Shown here piece after piece: positions 19,032 through 27,565 of a stretch of 53,342 nt of DNA. Numbering within the stretch: position 1 is the first letter of the stretch; every line of letters begins with the position of its first letter. This DNA comes from Rheinheimera sp. Its GTDB lineage: Bacteria; Pseudomonadota; Gammaproteobacteria; Enterobacterales; Alteromonadaceae. Below the pieces are notes generated by a model. The model ran no database searches and was not told where the DNA came from. It saw only the letters and a program-made list of their open reading frames with translations. The translations under genes were made by a program, and so were the position numbers. The stretch covers positions 1 through 53,342 of the forward strand of contig NZ_JAVBXS010000012.1 in NCBI RefSeq assembly GCF_030824435.1, in the 5' to 3' direction.

Positions 19032-19868
19032 ATGGTGGCACTGCAGTTACAATTTGACAATTCCTCCCTTGGGCAGCCGCAGGCAGTCACACCGGATACA
19101 ACGACCACAAGCGCAACAACAGATGCCGGCAGTCAGGCAAAGTTGTTATTGCTGAATGCTGCAGATCCGGCTCGCGCTTCATTACAAGATTTTATTGCCC
19201 GTGGTTTTGCCGGGGCTTATGGTGCCGAAGTCCGGAATTTTATGCCTGATTTACTGGCAGTGTCAGCTCGGGGAGAGTGGCAGGCGGTCTTAGGTATTCG
19301 CAGCGGTCAGAACCAGTCTTTGTTTGTTGAGCAATACCTCGATGCCGATATCTGCTCCATCTTGCAGTCGGTTGGCATTAATACCCAAAGAGACGAGGTG
19401 GTGGAAATTGGCAATCTGTTTTCTGCCAACCGCCAATACACTTTATTGCTGTTTGTGGTGCTGGCTTATGCTTTACACCAACTGGGTTATCGCCAGCTGG
19501 TGTGTTGTGCAACAGAGCAGGTACAGGCGTTATTGCAGCGCCATGGGCTTGAGCTTACCTACTTAGCCGATGGCGATGCCAGCCGTTTAGGCGAAGCCGC
19601 CAACAGCTGGGGCAGTTATTACCAGAGCCATCCAAAAGTCTGTGCCCTCGATTTAACACAGGCGATGGCGTTGATTGCTCAATCACCACGTTTATTGGCG
19701 TTACCGCGCCAGTTCTGGCCTGCCTTGCATGCCACTGTCAGTGGACTGAGCCTTGAGCAGGCCGGAGCGCCGGTACCATCGCCTGAGACTGTGCAATTAC
19801 ACAAAGTTCCTGCTTTGATAACAGCAGCCAAAGCCCGGCAGTTTGCCGAAAGTGGAGTTTGTGTATGA
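19032..19868 (+). CDS. Thermostable hemolysin family protein (GNAT/acyltransferase-like fold)
   Basis: A 278-residue protein of the 'thermostable hemolysin' (delta-VPH) family, named after a Vibrio protein. The pattern VEIGNLFSANRQ, a long LLLFVVLAYALHQLGYRQLVC segment and NSWGSYYQSHPKVCA resemble GNAT and LuxI-type acyltransferases more than a pore-forming toxin. There is no signal peptide. The first 35 residues are low-complexity (Thr/Ala). Three consecutive ATGs occur (19026-19034); 19032 has the best spacing from GGAG at 19022. The next gene, an acyl-CoA ligase, overlaps by four bases, supporting a joint acyl-transfer role. Confidence 0.8.
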   Translation: MVALQLQFDNSSLGQPQAVTPDTTTTSATTDAGSQAKLLLLNAADPARASLQDFIARGFAGAYGAEVRNFMPDLLAVSARGEWQAVLGIRSGQNQSLFVEQYLDADICSILQSVGINTQRDEVVEIGNLFSANRQYTLLLFVVLAYALHQLGYRQLVCCATEQVQALLQRHGLELTYLADGDASRLGEAANSWGSYYQSHPKVCALDLTQAMALIAQSPRLLALPRQFWPALHATVSGLSLEQAGAPVPSPETVQLHKVPALITAAKARQFAESGVCV

Positions 19869-21430
19869 AACTGAATTTCCCGGCAACGGCAAAACTCACA
19901 GACGTGCAAAGTGGTGAAAGTCTGGATCTCAGTCAACTGATGCTCAGAGTGCAACAATGGCAATTGCAGTTGAACACACTGCAGGCAAAAAAAGTGGTGT
20001 TGTTAAGCCCTGGCAATGTTGAATGGGTGCTGCTGGATTTAGCTTGTATTGCCAATGAAACCGTATTGGTACCTTTGCCGACCTATCTGAGTGAAAGCCA
20101 GATTTCTCACGTATTACAATCAGTTGAGCCTGATGTCATCGTCAGCAGCACCGAACTGAAACAAGCCGGTTATTTGCTGTGCACTCGGTATGGCGGCTTG
20201 TGGATCTACCAGTATCAAGTACAAGCTGAGCTTTTTACCGGCGAAATGAAAGCGAAGCCGGTGTTGCCACAAGGTTGTCAGAAAATTACCTTTACTTCAG
20301 GTTCAACCGGCACACCTAAAGGTGTTTGTTTGTCGGCCGCAACCCAGTTTCAGGTGGCGCAAAGTCTGGTGGAGCGTATTGGCATTAAGCAACCAAGGCA
20401 CTTGTGTTTATTGCCACTCAGTACTTTGCTGGAAAATATTGCCGGTATTTATGCGCCTTTGCTGGCCGGTGGCGAAGTGTTGCTCACCGAAGAACACAAC
20501 AGAGGTTTTACCGGCAGCAGTCTTACCCAACCACAAAAATTGCTGGCGCTGATCAGCAGCACAGAGCCTCAGACCCTGATTTTGGTGCCAGAGCTGTTGC
20601 AGCTGCTGGTGCTGGCTTGTCAACAAGGCTGGCAAGCACCAAAAACTTTATTATTTATTGCGGTTGGTGGTGCCCGGGTTGCACCTGAACTATTAACAGC
20701 AGCGGCCAAAGTTGGCTTGCCGGTTTATCAGGGTTATGGCTTAAGTGAATGTGGTTCTGTGGTGGCTTTGTCAACACATAACGCTGTCACTGCAACTTCG
20801 CAGGAATTGCTTGCTGTTGGCAAAGCACTGCCGCACCTACAGCTAAAAATTGTCGGGGGTGAACTTTGGGTGAAAACCCCATTTTTGGGGTATTTATCAG
20901 ACAACAACACTACAGTGTCGGCAGAAAGCGCAACTAAGACTGAGCCGGAGTCTGGCTGGGTGGCGACAGGTGATTTGGCCAGTCTGTCAGCGGACGGTGA
21001 TTTGCAGATCAAAGGTCGCAAAAAGAACCTGTTGATTTCCAGTTTTGGCCGCAATATTCACCCGGAATGGGTGGAAGCCGAGTTGTTAAAAAATGGCTTG
21101 TTGCAGCAGGCCGTGTTGTTTGGTGATGCCAAACCCTATTGTACGGCTTTGTTATATAGCGCTCAGCCACAACTATGCCGCGAAGCGCTGCAAAGCTGGT
21201 TAAACAGCGTCAATGCATCTTTACCCGATTATGCCAGGGTACACAAATATCATCTGCTGTCAGCTCCTTTGTCTGAGTCCGACGGCACTTTAACCGCCAA
21301 CCAAAGACCAAAACGTGTGCCGATAGCTGAACGTTATCAGGCCGAAATAGCTGCCATGTACCAGCCGGAGCACACTGAATTGTCAGTACCTACTGCGGGT
21401 ACTGGTTGTGCAGCAACTTCTTGTATTTGA
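19865..21430 (+). CDS. AMP-binding acyl-CoA synthetase / ligase
   Basis: A 521-residue ANL-superfamily adenylating enzyme, probably activating a fatty or other carboxylic acid with ATP and CoA. The ATP motif TFTSGSTGTPKG, the GYGLSECGS motif (A5) and TGDLASLSADGDLQIKGRKKN (A7-A8) are clear. FGRNIHPEWVE is typical of long-chain acyl-CoA ligases, and a lysine occurs in the C-terminal NQRPKR region where the A10 lysine is expected. There is no carrier-protein domain. Its start overlaps the hemolysin-like stop (ATGA). Substrate unknown. Confidence 0.88.
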   Translation: MKLNFPATAKLTDVQSGESLDLSQLMLRVQQWQLQLNTLQAKKVVLLSPGNVEWVLLDLACIANETVLVPLPTYLSESQISHVLQSVEPDVIVSSTELKQAGYLLCTRYGGLWIYQYQVQAELFTGEMKAKPVLPQGCQKITFTSGSTGTPKGVCLSAATQFQVAQSLVERIGIKQPRHLCLLPLSTLLENIAGIYAPLLAGGEVLLTEEHNRGFTGSSLTQPQKLLALISSTEPQTLILVPELLQLLVLACQQGWQAPKTLLFIAVGGARVAPELLTAAAKVGLPVYQGYGLSECGSVVALSTHNAVTATSQELLAVGKALPHLQLKIVGGELWVKTPFLGYLSDNNTTVSAESATKTEPESGWVATGDLASLSADGDLQIKGRKKNLLISSFGRNIHPEWVEAELLKNGLLQQAVLFGDAKPYCTALLYSAQPQLCREALQSWLNSVNASLPDYARVHKYHLLSAPLSESDGTLTANQRPKRVPIAERYQAEIAAMYQPEHTELSVPTAGTGCAATSCI

Positions 21431-21444
21431 TGTCAGGAGTTTTT

Positions 21445-22140
21445 ATGAGTTTTCACCAGCAATTGATTGATGCCACTCAGGCCGAACGTGATTATTTATT
21501 GTCTGCGCCTATTATTCATCGCTGTTTTCACGGTGAAATCAGTCTGGATGATTATGTCGCTTTTTTGCAGCAGGCTTATCACCATGTAAAACATACCACG
21601 CCGCTATTGATGTCAGTGGGCGCTTTATTGCCGGAATCCAAAGAGTGGCTGCGCAATGCCGTGGCTGAATATATCGAAGAAGAGCTTGGCCATCAGGAGT
21701 GGATCCTCAATGACATCGCGCATTGTGGTTACAACAAGGAAGCGGCGCGGACAAGTACACCGGCTTTTGCCACTGAAATGATGGTGGCTTACGCCTATGA
21801 CGCTGTGCGTCGCATCAGTCCTTTGTGTTTTTTTGGTATGGTGCTGGTGCTGGAAGGCACCTCCACAGCACTGGCCGACCATGCTGCCGGTACCATCGCC
21901 AATAAACTGCAATTGCCGAAAAAAGCCTTTAGTTACCTGACGTCACATGGTGCTTTGGATCAGGAGCACATTAAGTTTTTCAAAAGCCTGATGGACAAAA
22001 TTGTTGATGAGCAAGAACAACAACTGATCATTCATGCGGCAAAACGTTTTTACCGGCTGTATGGCGACATTTTTTTCAGCCTTGATGCCAATCATGGTTT
22101 AAGCAAAACGGCGATCACAATGCCCGGGGAGCTTGTCTGA
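21445..22140 (+). CDS. TenA-like / haem-oxygenase-like diiron oxidase (HDO) family protein
   Basis: A 231-residue all-helical protein starting at the ATG at 21445 (AGGAG six bases upstream). Candidate metal ligands match the HDO superfamily (UndA, CADD and relatives): an acidic cluster before H83 (EEELGH), E137 in VLEGTS, and the HxxxDxxH signature H168-D172-H175. TenA thiaminases lack this set, so an iron-dependent oxidase is more likely. Known HDOs act on fatty acids or amino acids. The neighbouring ligase and SDR suggest a role in modifying an acyl chain. It overlaps the SDR start by one base. Confidence 0.82.
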   Translation: MSFHQQLIDATQAERDYLLSAPIIHRCFHGEISLDDYVAFLQQAYHHVKHTTPLLMSVGALLPESKEWLRNAVAEYIEEELGHQEWILNDIAHCGYNKEAARTSTPAFATEMMVAYAYDAVRRISPLCFFGMVLVLEGTSTALADHAAGTIANKLQLPKKAFSYLTSHGALDQEHIKFFKSLMDKIVDEQEQQLIIHAAKRFYRLYGDIFFSLDANHGLSKTAITMPGELV

Positions 22141-22922
22141 TGAACATCAAAGGTAAAACCATTTTATTAACAGGGGCAACAGGTGGTATAGGCCAGGCTA
22201 TAGCGATGGAGCTTGCCAAAGCCGGAGCTGAATTGATTCTGGTTAGCCGTGACAGCGAAGCGTTATTGCGATTACGTCAGCAATTGCCGGGGCAACACAG
22301 AGTTTTCAGCGCCGACATTACCGATGAAAAAGCTTTACGCCGGTTACAGGTTTTTTGCCAGCAACAAGGTGCATTGCATGGTCTTATCAATAATGCCGGT
22401 ATCAGCCAGTTTGACATGGTGGCACAGCAGGATTACGCCGCACAAATCAAGGTGAATCTGCTGGCCCCTATGCAATTGTGTCAGCAGCTGTTGCCGCAGC
22501 TGCAACAACAGGCTGATGCCTTTATTGTGAATGTGGGTTCAGCTTTTGGCAGCATAGGTTATCCGGGATTCTCCGGTTATTGCGCCAGCAAATTTGGCCT
22601 GCGTGGTTTTACTGAGGCGCTAAAACGCGAGCTTGGCGCCGGTAAACTTCAGGTGCTTTATTTTGCCCCCCGCGCCACCCATACCGGCATTAACAGTGCT
22701 GCTGTGGTGGCAATGAATCAGCAGCTGGGTAATCAGATGGATAGCCCGGAGCAAGTGGCAGCAGCGCTGTTATCTCAATTAAAAGCATCACAAAGCCGGC
22801 GCTTTTTGGGCTGGCCGGAACAACTTTTTGTCCGGTTAAATGCGCTTTTTCCGGCGCTGGTGGACAAGGCATTACAGAAAAAACTGGCGGTTATTGAAAA
22901 ATACGCCGCAACAAAATCCTGA
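22140..22922 (+). CDS. Short-chain dehydrogenase/reductase
   Basis: A classical SDR of 260 residues. The Rossmann motif TGATGGIG is at about residues 11-18, NNAG near residue 84, the catalytic serine in VGSAFGS and YCASK in the active site. NAD or NADP preference cannot be settled, although the serine-arginine after the second strand (VSRDS) favours NADP. It is translationally coupled to the diiron protein (TGATG), so both likely work on one substrate. Confidence 0.92.
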   Translation: MNIKGKTILLTGATGGIGQAIAMELAKAGAELILVSRDSEALLRLRQQLPGQHRVFSADITDEKALRRLQVFCQQQGALHGLINNAGISQFDMVAQQDYAAQIKVNLLAPMQLCQQLLPQLQQQADAFIVNVGSAFGSIGYPGFSGYCASKFGLRGFTEALKRELGAGKLQVLYFAPRATHTGINSAAVVAMNQQLGNQMDSPEQVAAALLSQLKASQSRRFLGWPEQLFVRLNALFPALVDKALQKKLAVIEKYAATKS

Positions 22923-22945
22923 ACAGCTTAAGCAACGAGGTAGTT

Positions 22946-23641
22946 ATGAGTACCAAGCAATTGATAAACAACATAAACCTGGTGAAAAATGTTGTAAAAA
23001 CCATACAACTGGCAATAACAATGACATTGTTGCTGTTGACAAGCACGGCGCTTAGGGCCGATGTACTGACAGATATTGTGCCTTTACAAACACGCTGGGC
23101 AGAAATTAATTATCAGCTGGACGAAGATGACCGCGAAAAGGCGTATCAACAGCTGGTTACAGTGGCCGATCAGGTGGTGGCCAACAATGCCGGTAGCGCT
23201 GAAGCCTATATCTGGCGTGGCATTATTAAATCCAGCCTGGCTGGCGCCAAAGGCGGCCTTGGTGCTTTGGGGGTGGCTGAAGAATCCAAAGCTGATTTTG
23301 AAAAAGCGCTGACGCTTGATGCCAATGCCTTGCAAGGTTCGGCTTATACCAGTCTGGGCGTGCTTTATGCCAAAGTACCAGGTTGGCCTATAGGTTTTGG
23401 CAGTAATAAAAAAGCGGCGGAACTTTTAACAAAAGCCTTAACACTTAATCCGCAAGGTATTGATCCAAATTACTTTTATGCGGAATTATTAGCAGATAAG
23501 CGCGACTATTCCCAGGCAATGCGCTATCTTGAACAAGCAAAACAGGCACCAAAAAGACCAGGTCGCGAAAGTGCCGATGTTGGCCGGCAGCAGGAGATTG
23601 CTATGTTGATGGCCAAAGTGGCGAAGAAAATTAAACACTAA
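22946..23641 (+). CDS. Periplasmic TPR-repeat protein
   Basis: A 231-residue protein with a long N-terminal signal segment (hydrophobic core at about residues 22-36, likely cut after LRA). TPR-like helical repeats follow (AEAYIWRGIIKSS, LQGSAYTSLGVLYAK, PNYFYAELLADK). No cysteine lies at the lipobox position, so it is probably soluble in the periplasm. The start has an AACGAGG ribosome site. It follows the SDR by 23 bases. Role unknown; TPR proteins usually act as adaptors. Confidence 0.8.
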   Translation: MSTKQLINNINLVKNVVKTIQLAITMTLLLLTSTALRADVLTDIVPLQTRWAEINYQLDEDDREKAYQQLVTVADQVVANNAGSAEAYIWRGIIKSSLAGAKGGLGALGVAEESKADFEKALTLDANALQGSAYTSLGVLYAKVPGWPIGFGSNKKAAELLTKALTLNPQGIDPNYFYAELLADKRDYSQAMRYLEQAKQAPKRPGRESADVGRQQEIAMLMAKVAKKIKH

Positions 23642-23664
23642 ACAGCTTAAGGGTGACTTCACTG

Positions 23665-24324
23665 ATGCGGATTTTGCTGGTTGAAGACGACATGGATTTA
23701 GCACAGGGCCTGCAACTGGCGCTGCGTGAACAGGGTTTTACGGTCAATCATGTAAGCCTGGGTCAGCAGGCGCTGGCTTCAATCCGCAGCCAGGATTGTG
23801 ACGCCGTAGTGCTGGATTTAGGTTTACCCGATATTGATGGGCTGGATGTGCTGAAAATCACCCGGCAAAAATTTAACAAATTGCCGGTGTTGGTGCTGAC
23901 GGCCCGTGATGGTGTGGATGACCGCATTCGCGGTCTGGATTTAGGTGCAGATGATTATCTGGTGAAACCTTTTGCCATGTCCGAATTGTTTGCCCGTTTA
24001 AGGGTAATAGAAAGGCGTTTAGGCACAGCCAGTTCGCATCTGATCAGGCTGCAGAACGTGCAGCTTGATGCGACAGCCCATCAGGTGACTGTGGATGCGA
24101 TGCCGCTTACTTTGTCCAGACGCGAATATATGTTGTTAAAGGTCTTGATGGAGTCGGCGGGGCGTATTAAAACCCGCGAGCAACTGGAAGCCAGTTTGTA
24201 TGCCTGGGGTGAAGAAGTGGCGAGTAATGCACTGGAGGTGCATATTTCCAACCTTAGAAAAAAACTGCCAAAAGATTTTATTAAAACAGTGCGTGGTGTA
24301 GGTTACAGCGTGAGTCCGGCATGA
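23665..24324 (+). CDS. OmpR-family response regulator (QseB/PmrA type)
   Basis: A 219-residue regulator with receiver domain (acidic pocket EDD at 7-9, phospho-acceptor D51, lysine in DYLVKPF) and a winged-helix DNA-binding domain (LEVHISNLRKKLPK, VRGVGYS). It is closest in appearance to QseB/PmrA/BasR. The ATG at 23665 is preferred to the upstream GTG at 23653 because it gives the standard MRILLVEDD start with GGTGA eight bases before. Its stop overlaps the sensor gene (ATGA). Candidate target sites at 18969 and 27566 match the PmrA-box pattern. Confidence 0.93.
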   Translation: MRILLVEDDMDLAQGLQLALREQGFTVNHVSLGQQALASIRSQDCDAVVLDLGLPDIDGLDVLKITRQKFNKLPVLVLTARDGVDDRIRGLDLGADDYLVKPFAMSELFARLRVIERRLGTASSHLIRLQNVQLDATAHQVTVDAMPLTLSRREYMLLKVLMESAGRIKTREQLEASLYAWGEEVASNALEVHISNLRKKLPKDFIKTVRGVGYSVSPA

Positions 24325-25721
24325 GTTCAATCCGTCGTTATCTGGTCACAGTGCTGATTGCAATGTTGACGCTGACCAGTTTTATGGCGGCGCTGCAAAG
24401 TTATCGTGAAAGTATCAGCCGGGCTGATCAGCTGTTTGATGACGATTTAAAAGTGCTGGCCGCCAGTTTGTTACAGCCTTTTGCGGCTATCACGCCTGAC
24501 GACAACGTCAGTAGTGTGGTGCAGATCTGGCGTGACAAAGAGCTGGTATATAGCTCCTCTAATGCACCAAAGCAGCGTATTGAAGCACCTCTTGGTTACA
24601 GCGAACAAAATTTCTCTGGTCAGCGTTGGCGCACCTTTGTGCAAATCAGTACTGCTCAGCTGCAAAGCAGTGCTGCCGGCCAAAACAACCCAAAAAACTC
24701 CCCCGACTCAAAACCAACAACGGCAGCTGTCAACCAGACAACAGTTCAGCCAGAGCTTCGGGTTTTGGTGGCGCAACCTTTAAAACAACGGCAACAGTTG
24801 GCTGACGAAGTGGTATTGGCGTCTATTTATCCTGTGGTGCTGAGTTTGCCACTACAGGCTTTATTAATTTGGCTGGCGGTTAGTAAAGGTTTGTCACCGC
24901 TGTTAAGGTTTGCTGAACAATTGTCCGGCAAAAAAGCCGATGATTTAACCCCGGTTAGCCTCAGCGAAGTACCGGTTGAGCTGTCGCAGGTGCTTGGCAC
25001 CACTAATCAGCTATTGGCAAAACTGGCTGATGCTTTTGCCAGGGAAAAACGTTTTGCTTCTGATGTGGCACATGAACTGCGCACGCCGTTAAGTGTATTG
25101 CAGGTGAATCTGCACAATGCGATAGCACAGTGGCGGCAGGCCGGAGTCGCTGATCCAGCCGGTTTAATGCCGGCTTTGCAGGACGGTGTGCAAAGAATGA
25201 GTCAGCTGATTGAACAAATTATGTTGCTCAACAGAACCAACCCGGAACATTTTAAAGCCAAGCTGCAAAATTTTGATTTGGCCGCTTTAAGCCGTGATGT
25301 GATAGCTGAACTTTATCCGGAAATTTTACGTAAAAACCAGCAGGTTGAATTGACAGGTGCAGAGCAGATGAGTGTCAGTGCCGATACTTTTGCCATGCGT
25401 TTGCTGCTGTTAAACTTGCTGGGTAATGCCATTAAATACACCCCAGCCGGCGGGCAGATAAAGTTGGCATTGGCACAACAAACCAAACAAATCAGGCTGA
25501 CAGTAGAAGACTCTGGTCCTGGCATAGATCCAAAAGAATACCAGCGGGTGTTTGACCGCTTTTACCGGGTGGGGGGTGACAGGCATCAGTCTGGTGAACC
25601 AGGTTCTGGTCTTGGGCTTGCCATTGTCAAAGAAATAGTGGCTCTGCATGGCGGCAGCCTGCAACTTGGGCCATCAGGTTTTACATCAGGACTCAAAATA
25701 ACAGTGGAACTACCGCAGTGA
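24321..25721 (+). CDS. Two-component sensor histidine kinase (QseC/PmrB type)
   Basis: A 466-residue membrane sensor partnered with the preceding regulator. TM1 spans about residues 8-26 and TM2 about 168-187, with a periplasmic domain between them. That domain contains a low-complexity Asn/Pro/Thr stretch (about 118-143). H251 in ASDVAHELRTP is the phospho-acceptor. The N box (NLLGNAIKYTP), G1 (DSGPGID) and G2 (GSGLGLAIV) are present. No ExxE iron-binding motif of the Salmonella PmrB kind is seen in the periplasmic part. Its stop overlaps the cupredoxin GTG start. Confidence 0.93.
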   Translation: MSSIRRYLVTVLIAMLTLTSFMAALQSYRESISRADQLFDDDLKVLAASLLQPFAAITPDDNVSSVVQIWRDKELVYSSSNAPKQRIEAPLGYSEQNFSGQRWRTFVQISTAQLQSSAAGQNNPKNSPDSKPTTAAVNQTTVQPELRVLVAQPLKQRQQLADEVVLASIYPVVLSLPLQALLIWLAVSKGLSPLLRFAEQLSGKKADDLTPVSLSEVPVELSQVLGTTNQLLAKLADAFAREKRFASDVAHELRTPLSVLQVNLHNAIAQWRQAGVADPAGLMPALQDGVQRMSQLIEQIMLLNRTNPEHFKAKLQNFDLAALSRDVIAELYPEILRKNQQVELTGAEQMSVSADTFAMRLLLLNLLGNAIKYTPAGGQIKLALAQQTKQIRLTVEDSGPGIDPKEYQRVFDRFYRVGGDRHQSGEPGSGLGLAIVKEIVALHGGSLQLGPSGFTSGLKITVELPQ

Positions 25722-26116
25722 AGCAGGGGTACAAAACCAACATTATTTACCGTTGTTTGTTATGGCCAGCCATGCTGGCTTTGCCTGCTTATGCCGATGT
25801 GCTGGTCGTCAAGCTGCAGTTAAAAGACCACTTATTCAGCCCTGCCACTTTGTACCTGCCCGCTGGCGAAAAAATCAAACTGGAGATCCACAATCAGGAT
25901 CCGACCCCTGAAGAATTTGAAAGTTTTAGTCTGAACCGGGAAAAAGTCATTTTGGGCCAAAGCAAAGGGGTGGTTTTTATTGGTCCGTTGCCAGCTGGCG
26001 AACATCCGTTTTTAGGTGAATATCACCCGGACAGCGCCCGTGGTGTCATAGTGGTACTGCCCAAAGCCAAGTGGCAACAACAGCAGTCAGCACAGGAGGT
26101 CAAGGGTGCTGATTAA
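25718..26116 (+). CDS. Periplasmic cupredoxin-domain protein
   Basis: A 132-residue protein with a signal peptide (cut after AYA) and a single cupredoxin-like domain. The LYLPAGEKIKLEIHNQDPTPEEFES segment and the ending GEYHPDSARGVIVV fit the Cupredoxin_1 type found beside FTR1-family iron permeases. Candidate metal ligands are the histidine in QLKDHLFSP, the acidic EEFES region and the histidine in GEYHPD; the usual Cys-Met pair of blue copper proteins is absent. It starts with GTG overlapping the kinase stop and overlaps the next permease gene. Confidence 0.82.
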   Translation: MKQGYKTNIIYRCLLWPAMLALPAYADVLVVKLQLKDHLFSPATLYLPAGEKIKLEIHNQDPTPEEFESFSLNREKVILGQSKGVVFIGPLPAGEHPFLGEYHPDSARGVIVVLPKAKWQQQQSAQEVKGAD

Positions 26117-26846
26117 TACAGTGGTGATGTTTTTACAGGAATTATTGCCAGCATTGTTGCTGCTGAGCACACTTTTGGTGTGGCAGCGACGGCAGGTGTT
26201 GTTGTTATTACAAACCATGCTGCCGGCATCCTTTGTTGGTTTGTTATTGATTAGCAGCCAGTTCAGAGAGATTTCGGCTATTGCTGATGGTGTGGGTCTT
26301 GAGCTGTTGTACATCAGCTGTTATTTGCTGACTTTTTTGCTGTTAGTGCTGAGTGTTGCCCGGCAAAACAATGCAGTGGCAGCGGCCAGACTGGCGGGTC
26401 TTGCTATTGCCAGCCTGCTTTGGGTCAACGGCAGTAATCTGGTGTTGTTTTTATTTGTGTATGAACGCAATTTGTTTGCATCACCTGCTTTGGTATTGGG
26501 CGCGACCCTTGGCCTTGGGATTGGACTGAGTGTGGCTGTGCTCTGGTATCAGCTGCAACGTGAATTGCTCAGACACTGGCGTGGTTTTTTTCAGTGCAGC
26601 CTGGCTTTGCTGGCGGCGCGGCAAATCAGTATGGCGGTGATGTTATTGGTGCAAACCGACTGGTTACCCAGCGGTCCACAACTCTGGAATAGCCAGGGGT
26701 TATTGTCAGAACAATCAGAATATGGCCATTTTTTTAATGCATTAGTAGGTTATGAAGCCACACCCACACTGGTCCAGCTGGCCGGTTTTGCTGCTGGTTT
26801 CTTGCTGTTATTGTGGCAAAGCCGCACGCTGGAGGTACAAAAATGA
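26106..26846 (+). CDS. FTR1-like membrane permease with degenerate iron-binding motif
   Basis: A 246-residue inner-membrane protein with about seven hydrophobic helices. Its place directly after a cupredoxin gene is the usual position of an FTR1/EfeU-type iron permease. The N-terminal helix, however, reads FLQELLPALLLL where FTR1 proteins have the REGLE motif: the arginine and the second glutamate are lost. A second REXXE motif is not found. It may transport another ion or act as a sensor or scaffold. The GTG start has AGGAGG six bases upstream and overlaps the cupredoxin gene. The family call is inferred. Confidence 0.65.
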   Translation: MLINTVVMFLQELLPALLLLSTLLVWQRRQVLLLLQTMLPASFVGLLLISSQFREISAIADGVGLELLYISCYLLTFLLLVLSVARQNNAVAAARLAGLAIASLLWVNGSNLVLFLFVYERNLFASPALVLGATLGLGIGLSVAVLWYQLQRELLRHWRGFFQCSLALLAARQISMAVMLLVQTDWLPSGPQLWNSQGLLSEQSEYGHFFNALVGYEATPTLVQLAGFAAGFLLLLWQSRTLEVQK

Positions 26847-27541
26847 AACCGGGACTTCTACTGCTGCTGTTTTTTGCGGTACCGGCGTTAGCGGACGGCC
26901 GGGTGGTGGACAAGGTGTACCACCCTTATGTGCAGCCGCTGGAGCGGGAATTTGAATACCGCTTTGCGTATCAAAAACAATCAGAACATCCTGACAATAA
27001 CGCCATGGCGCAAAAGCTTGGTTATGGCTTTTCTATTGCAGAGCGCATGGCGCTGGAGTTTTACCTGATTGCCGACAGGGTCAGCCCGGAAGATTACAAA
27101 CTCAGTGGTTATGAGCTGGAACTGCGCTGGATGTTAACGGAGCAGGGTGAATACAGCGCCGACTGGGGTTTGTTATTTGAACTTGAACGGCAAAATAATC
27201 TGGATAATTATGAATTTAGCACTGGTTTATTGCTGGAGAAAGAATTTGGACCGACCAGTTTGACGCTGAACGGCTTGCTGGTGTACGAATGGGGTCAGAC
27301 ACTGGAGTCTGAACTCGAAACTGAATTTCGGTTGCAGTATCGGTATCGCTGGTTGCCACAGGTGCAGCCGGCGATTGAATTTTATGCCGGTGAAAATTAT
27401 AAAGGTGCAGGCCCTTCAATGATGGGGGTGCATAAATTTAGTGGTTTAGAACAATTAAAATGGGAATTTGCGGTGATCTTTGCTATTGATGCTGCAACTG
27501 TAAATAACACTTTGCGTTTTGCACTTGAATATGAGTTCTGA
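26843..27541 (+). CDS. Predicted outer-membrane beta-barrel protein
   Basis: From the ATG at 26843 (overlapping the permease stop, ATGA) this is a 232-residue protein with a signal peptide (cut after ALA). Alternating hydrophobic/polar strands rich in aromatic residues follow (EFEYRFAYQ, YELELRWMLT, EFRLQYRYRW), ending in LRFALEYEF with the terminal phenylalanine typical of BAM substrates. It is the fifth and last gene of the coupled regulator-sensor-cupredoxin-permease set, so an envelope metal path is possible. Function unknown. Confidence 0.78.
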   Translation: MKPGLLLLLFFAVPALADGRVVDKVYHPYVQPLEREFEYRFAYQKQSEHPDNNAMAQKLGYGFSIAERMALEFYLIADRVSPEDYKLSGYELELRWMLTEQGEYSADWGLLFELERQNNLDNYEFSTGLLLEKEFGPTSLTLNGLLVYEWGQTLESELETEFRLQYRYRWLPQVQPAIEFYAGENYKGAGPSMMGVHKFSGLEQLKWEFAVIFAIDAATVNNTLRFALEYEF

Positions 27542-27565
27542 GATTGAAGTGGTGAGATAAACCGC

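Noticed and set aside
19032-19868. Secreted pore-forming toxin
   Set aside because: Despite the family name there is no signal peptide, and the sequence looks like an acyltransferase with a ligase neighbour.
22927-22932. CTTAAG before the TPR gene as a PmrA box (AACAGCTTAAG is shared with the leader at 23641)
   Set aside because: Only one half-site; nothing matching lies 11 bp further on.
23646-23662. CTTAAG-GGTGA-CTTCAC before the response regulator as an autoregulatory box
   Set aside because: The second half matches only 4 of 6 bases, and the site overlaps the ribosome-binding site.
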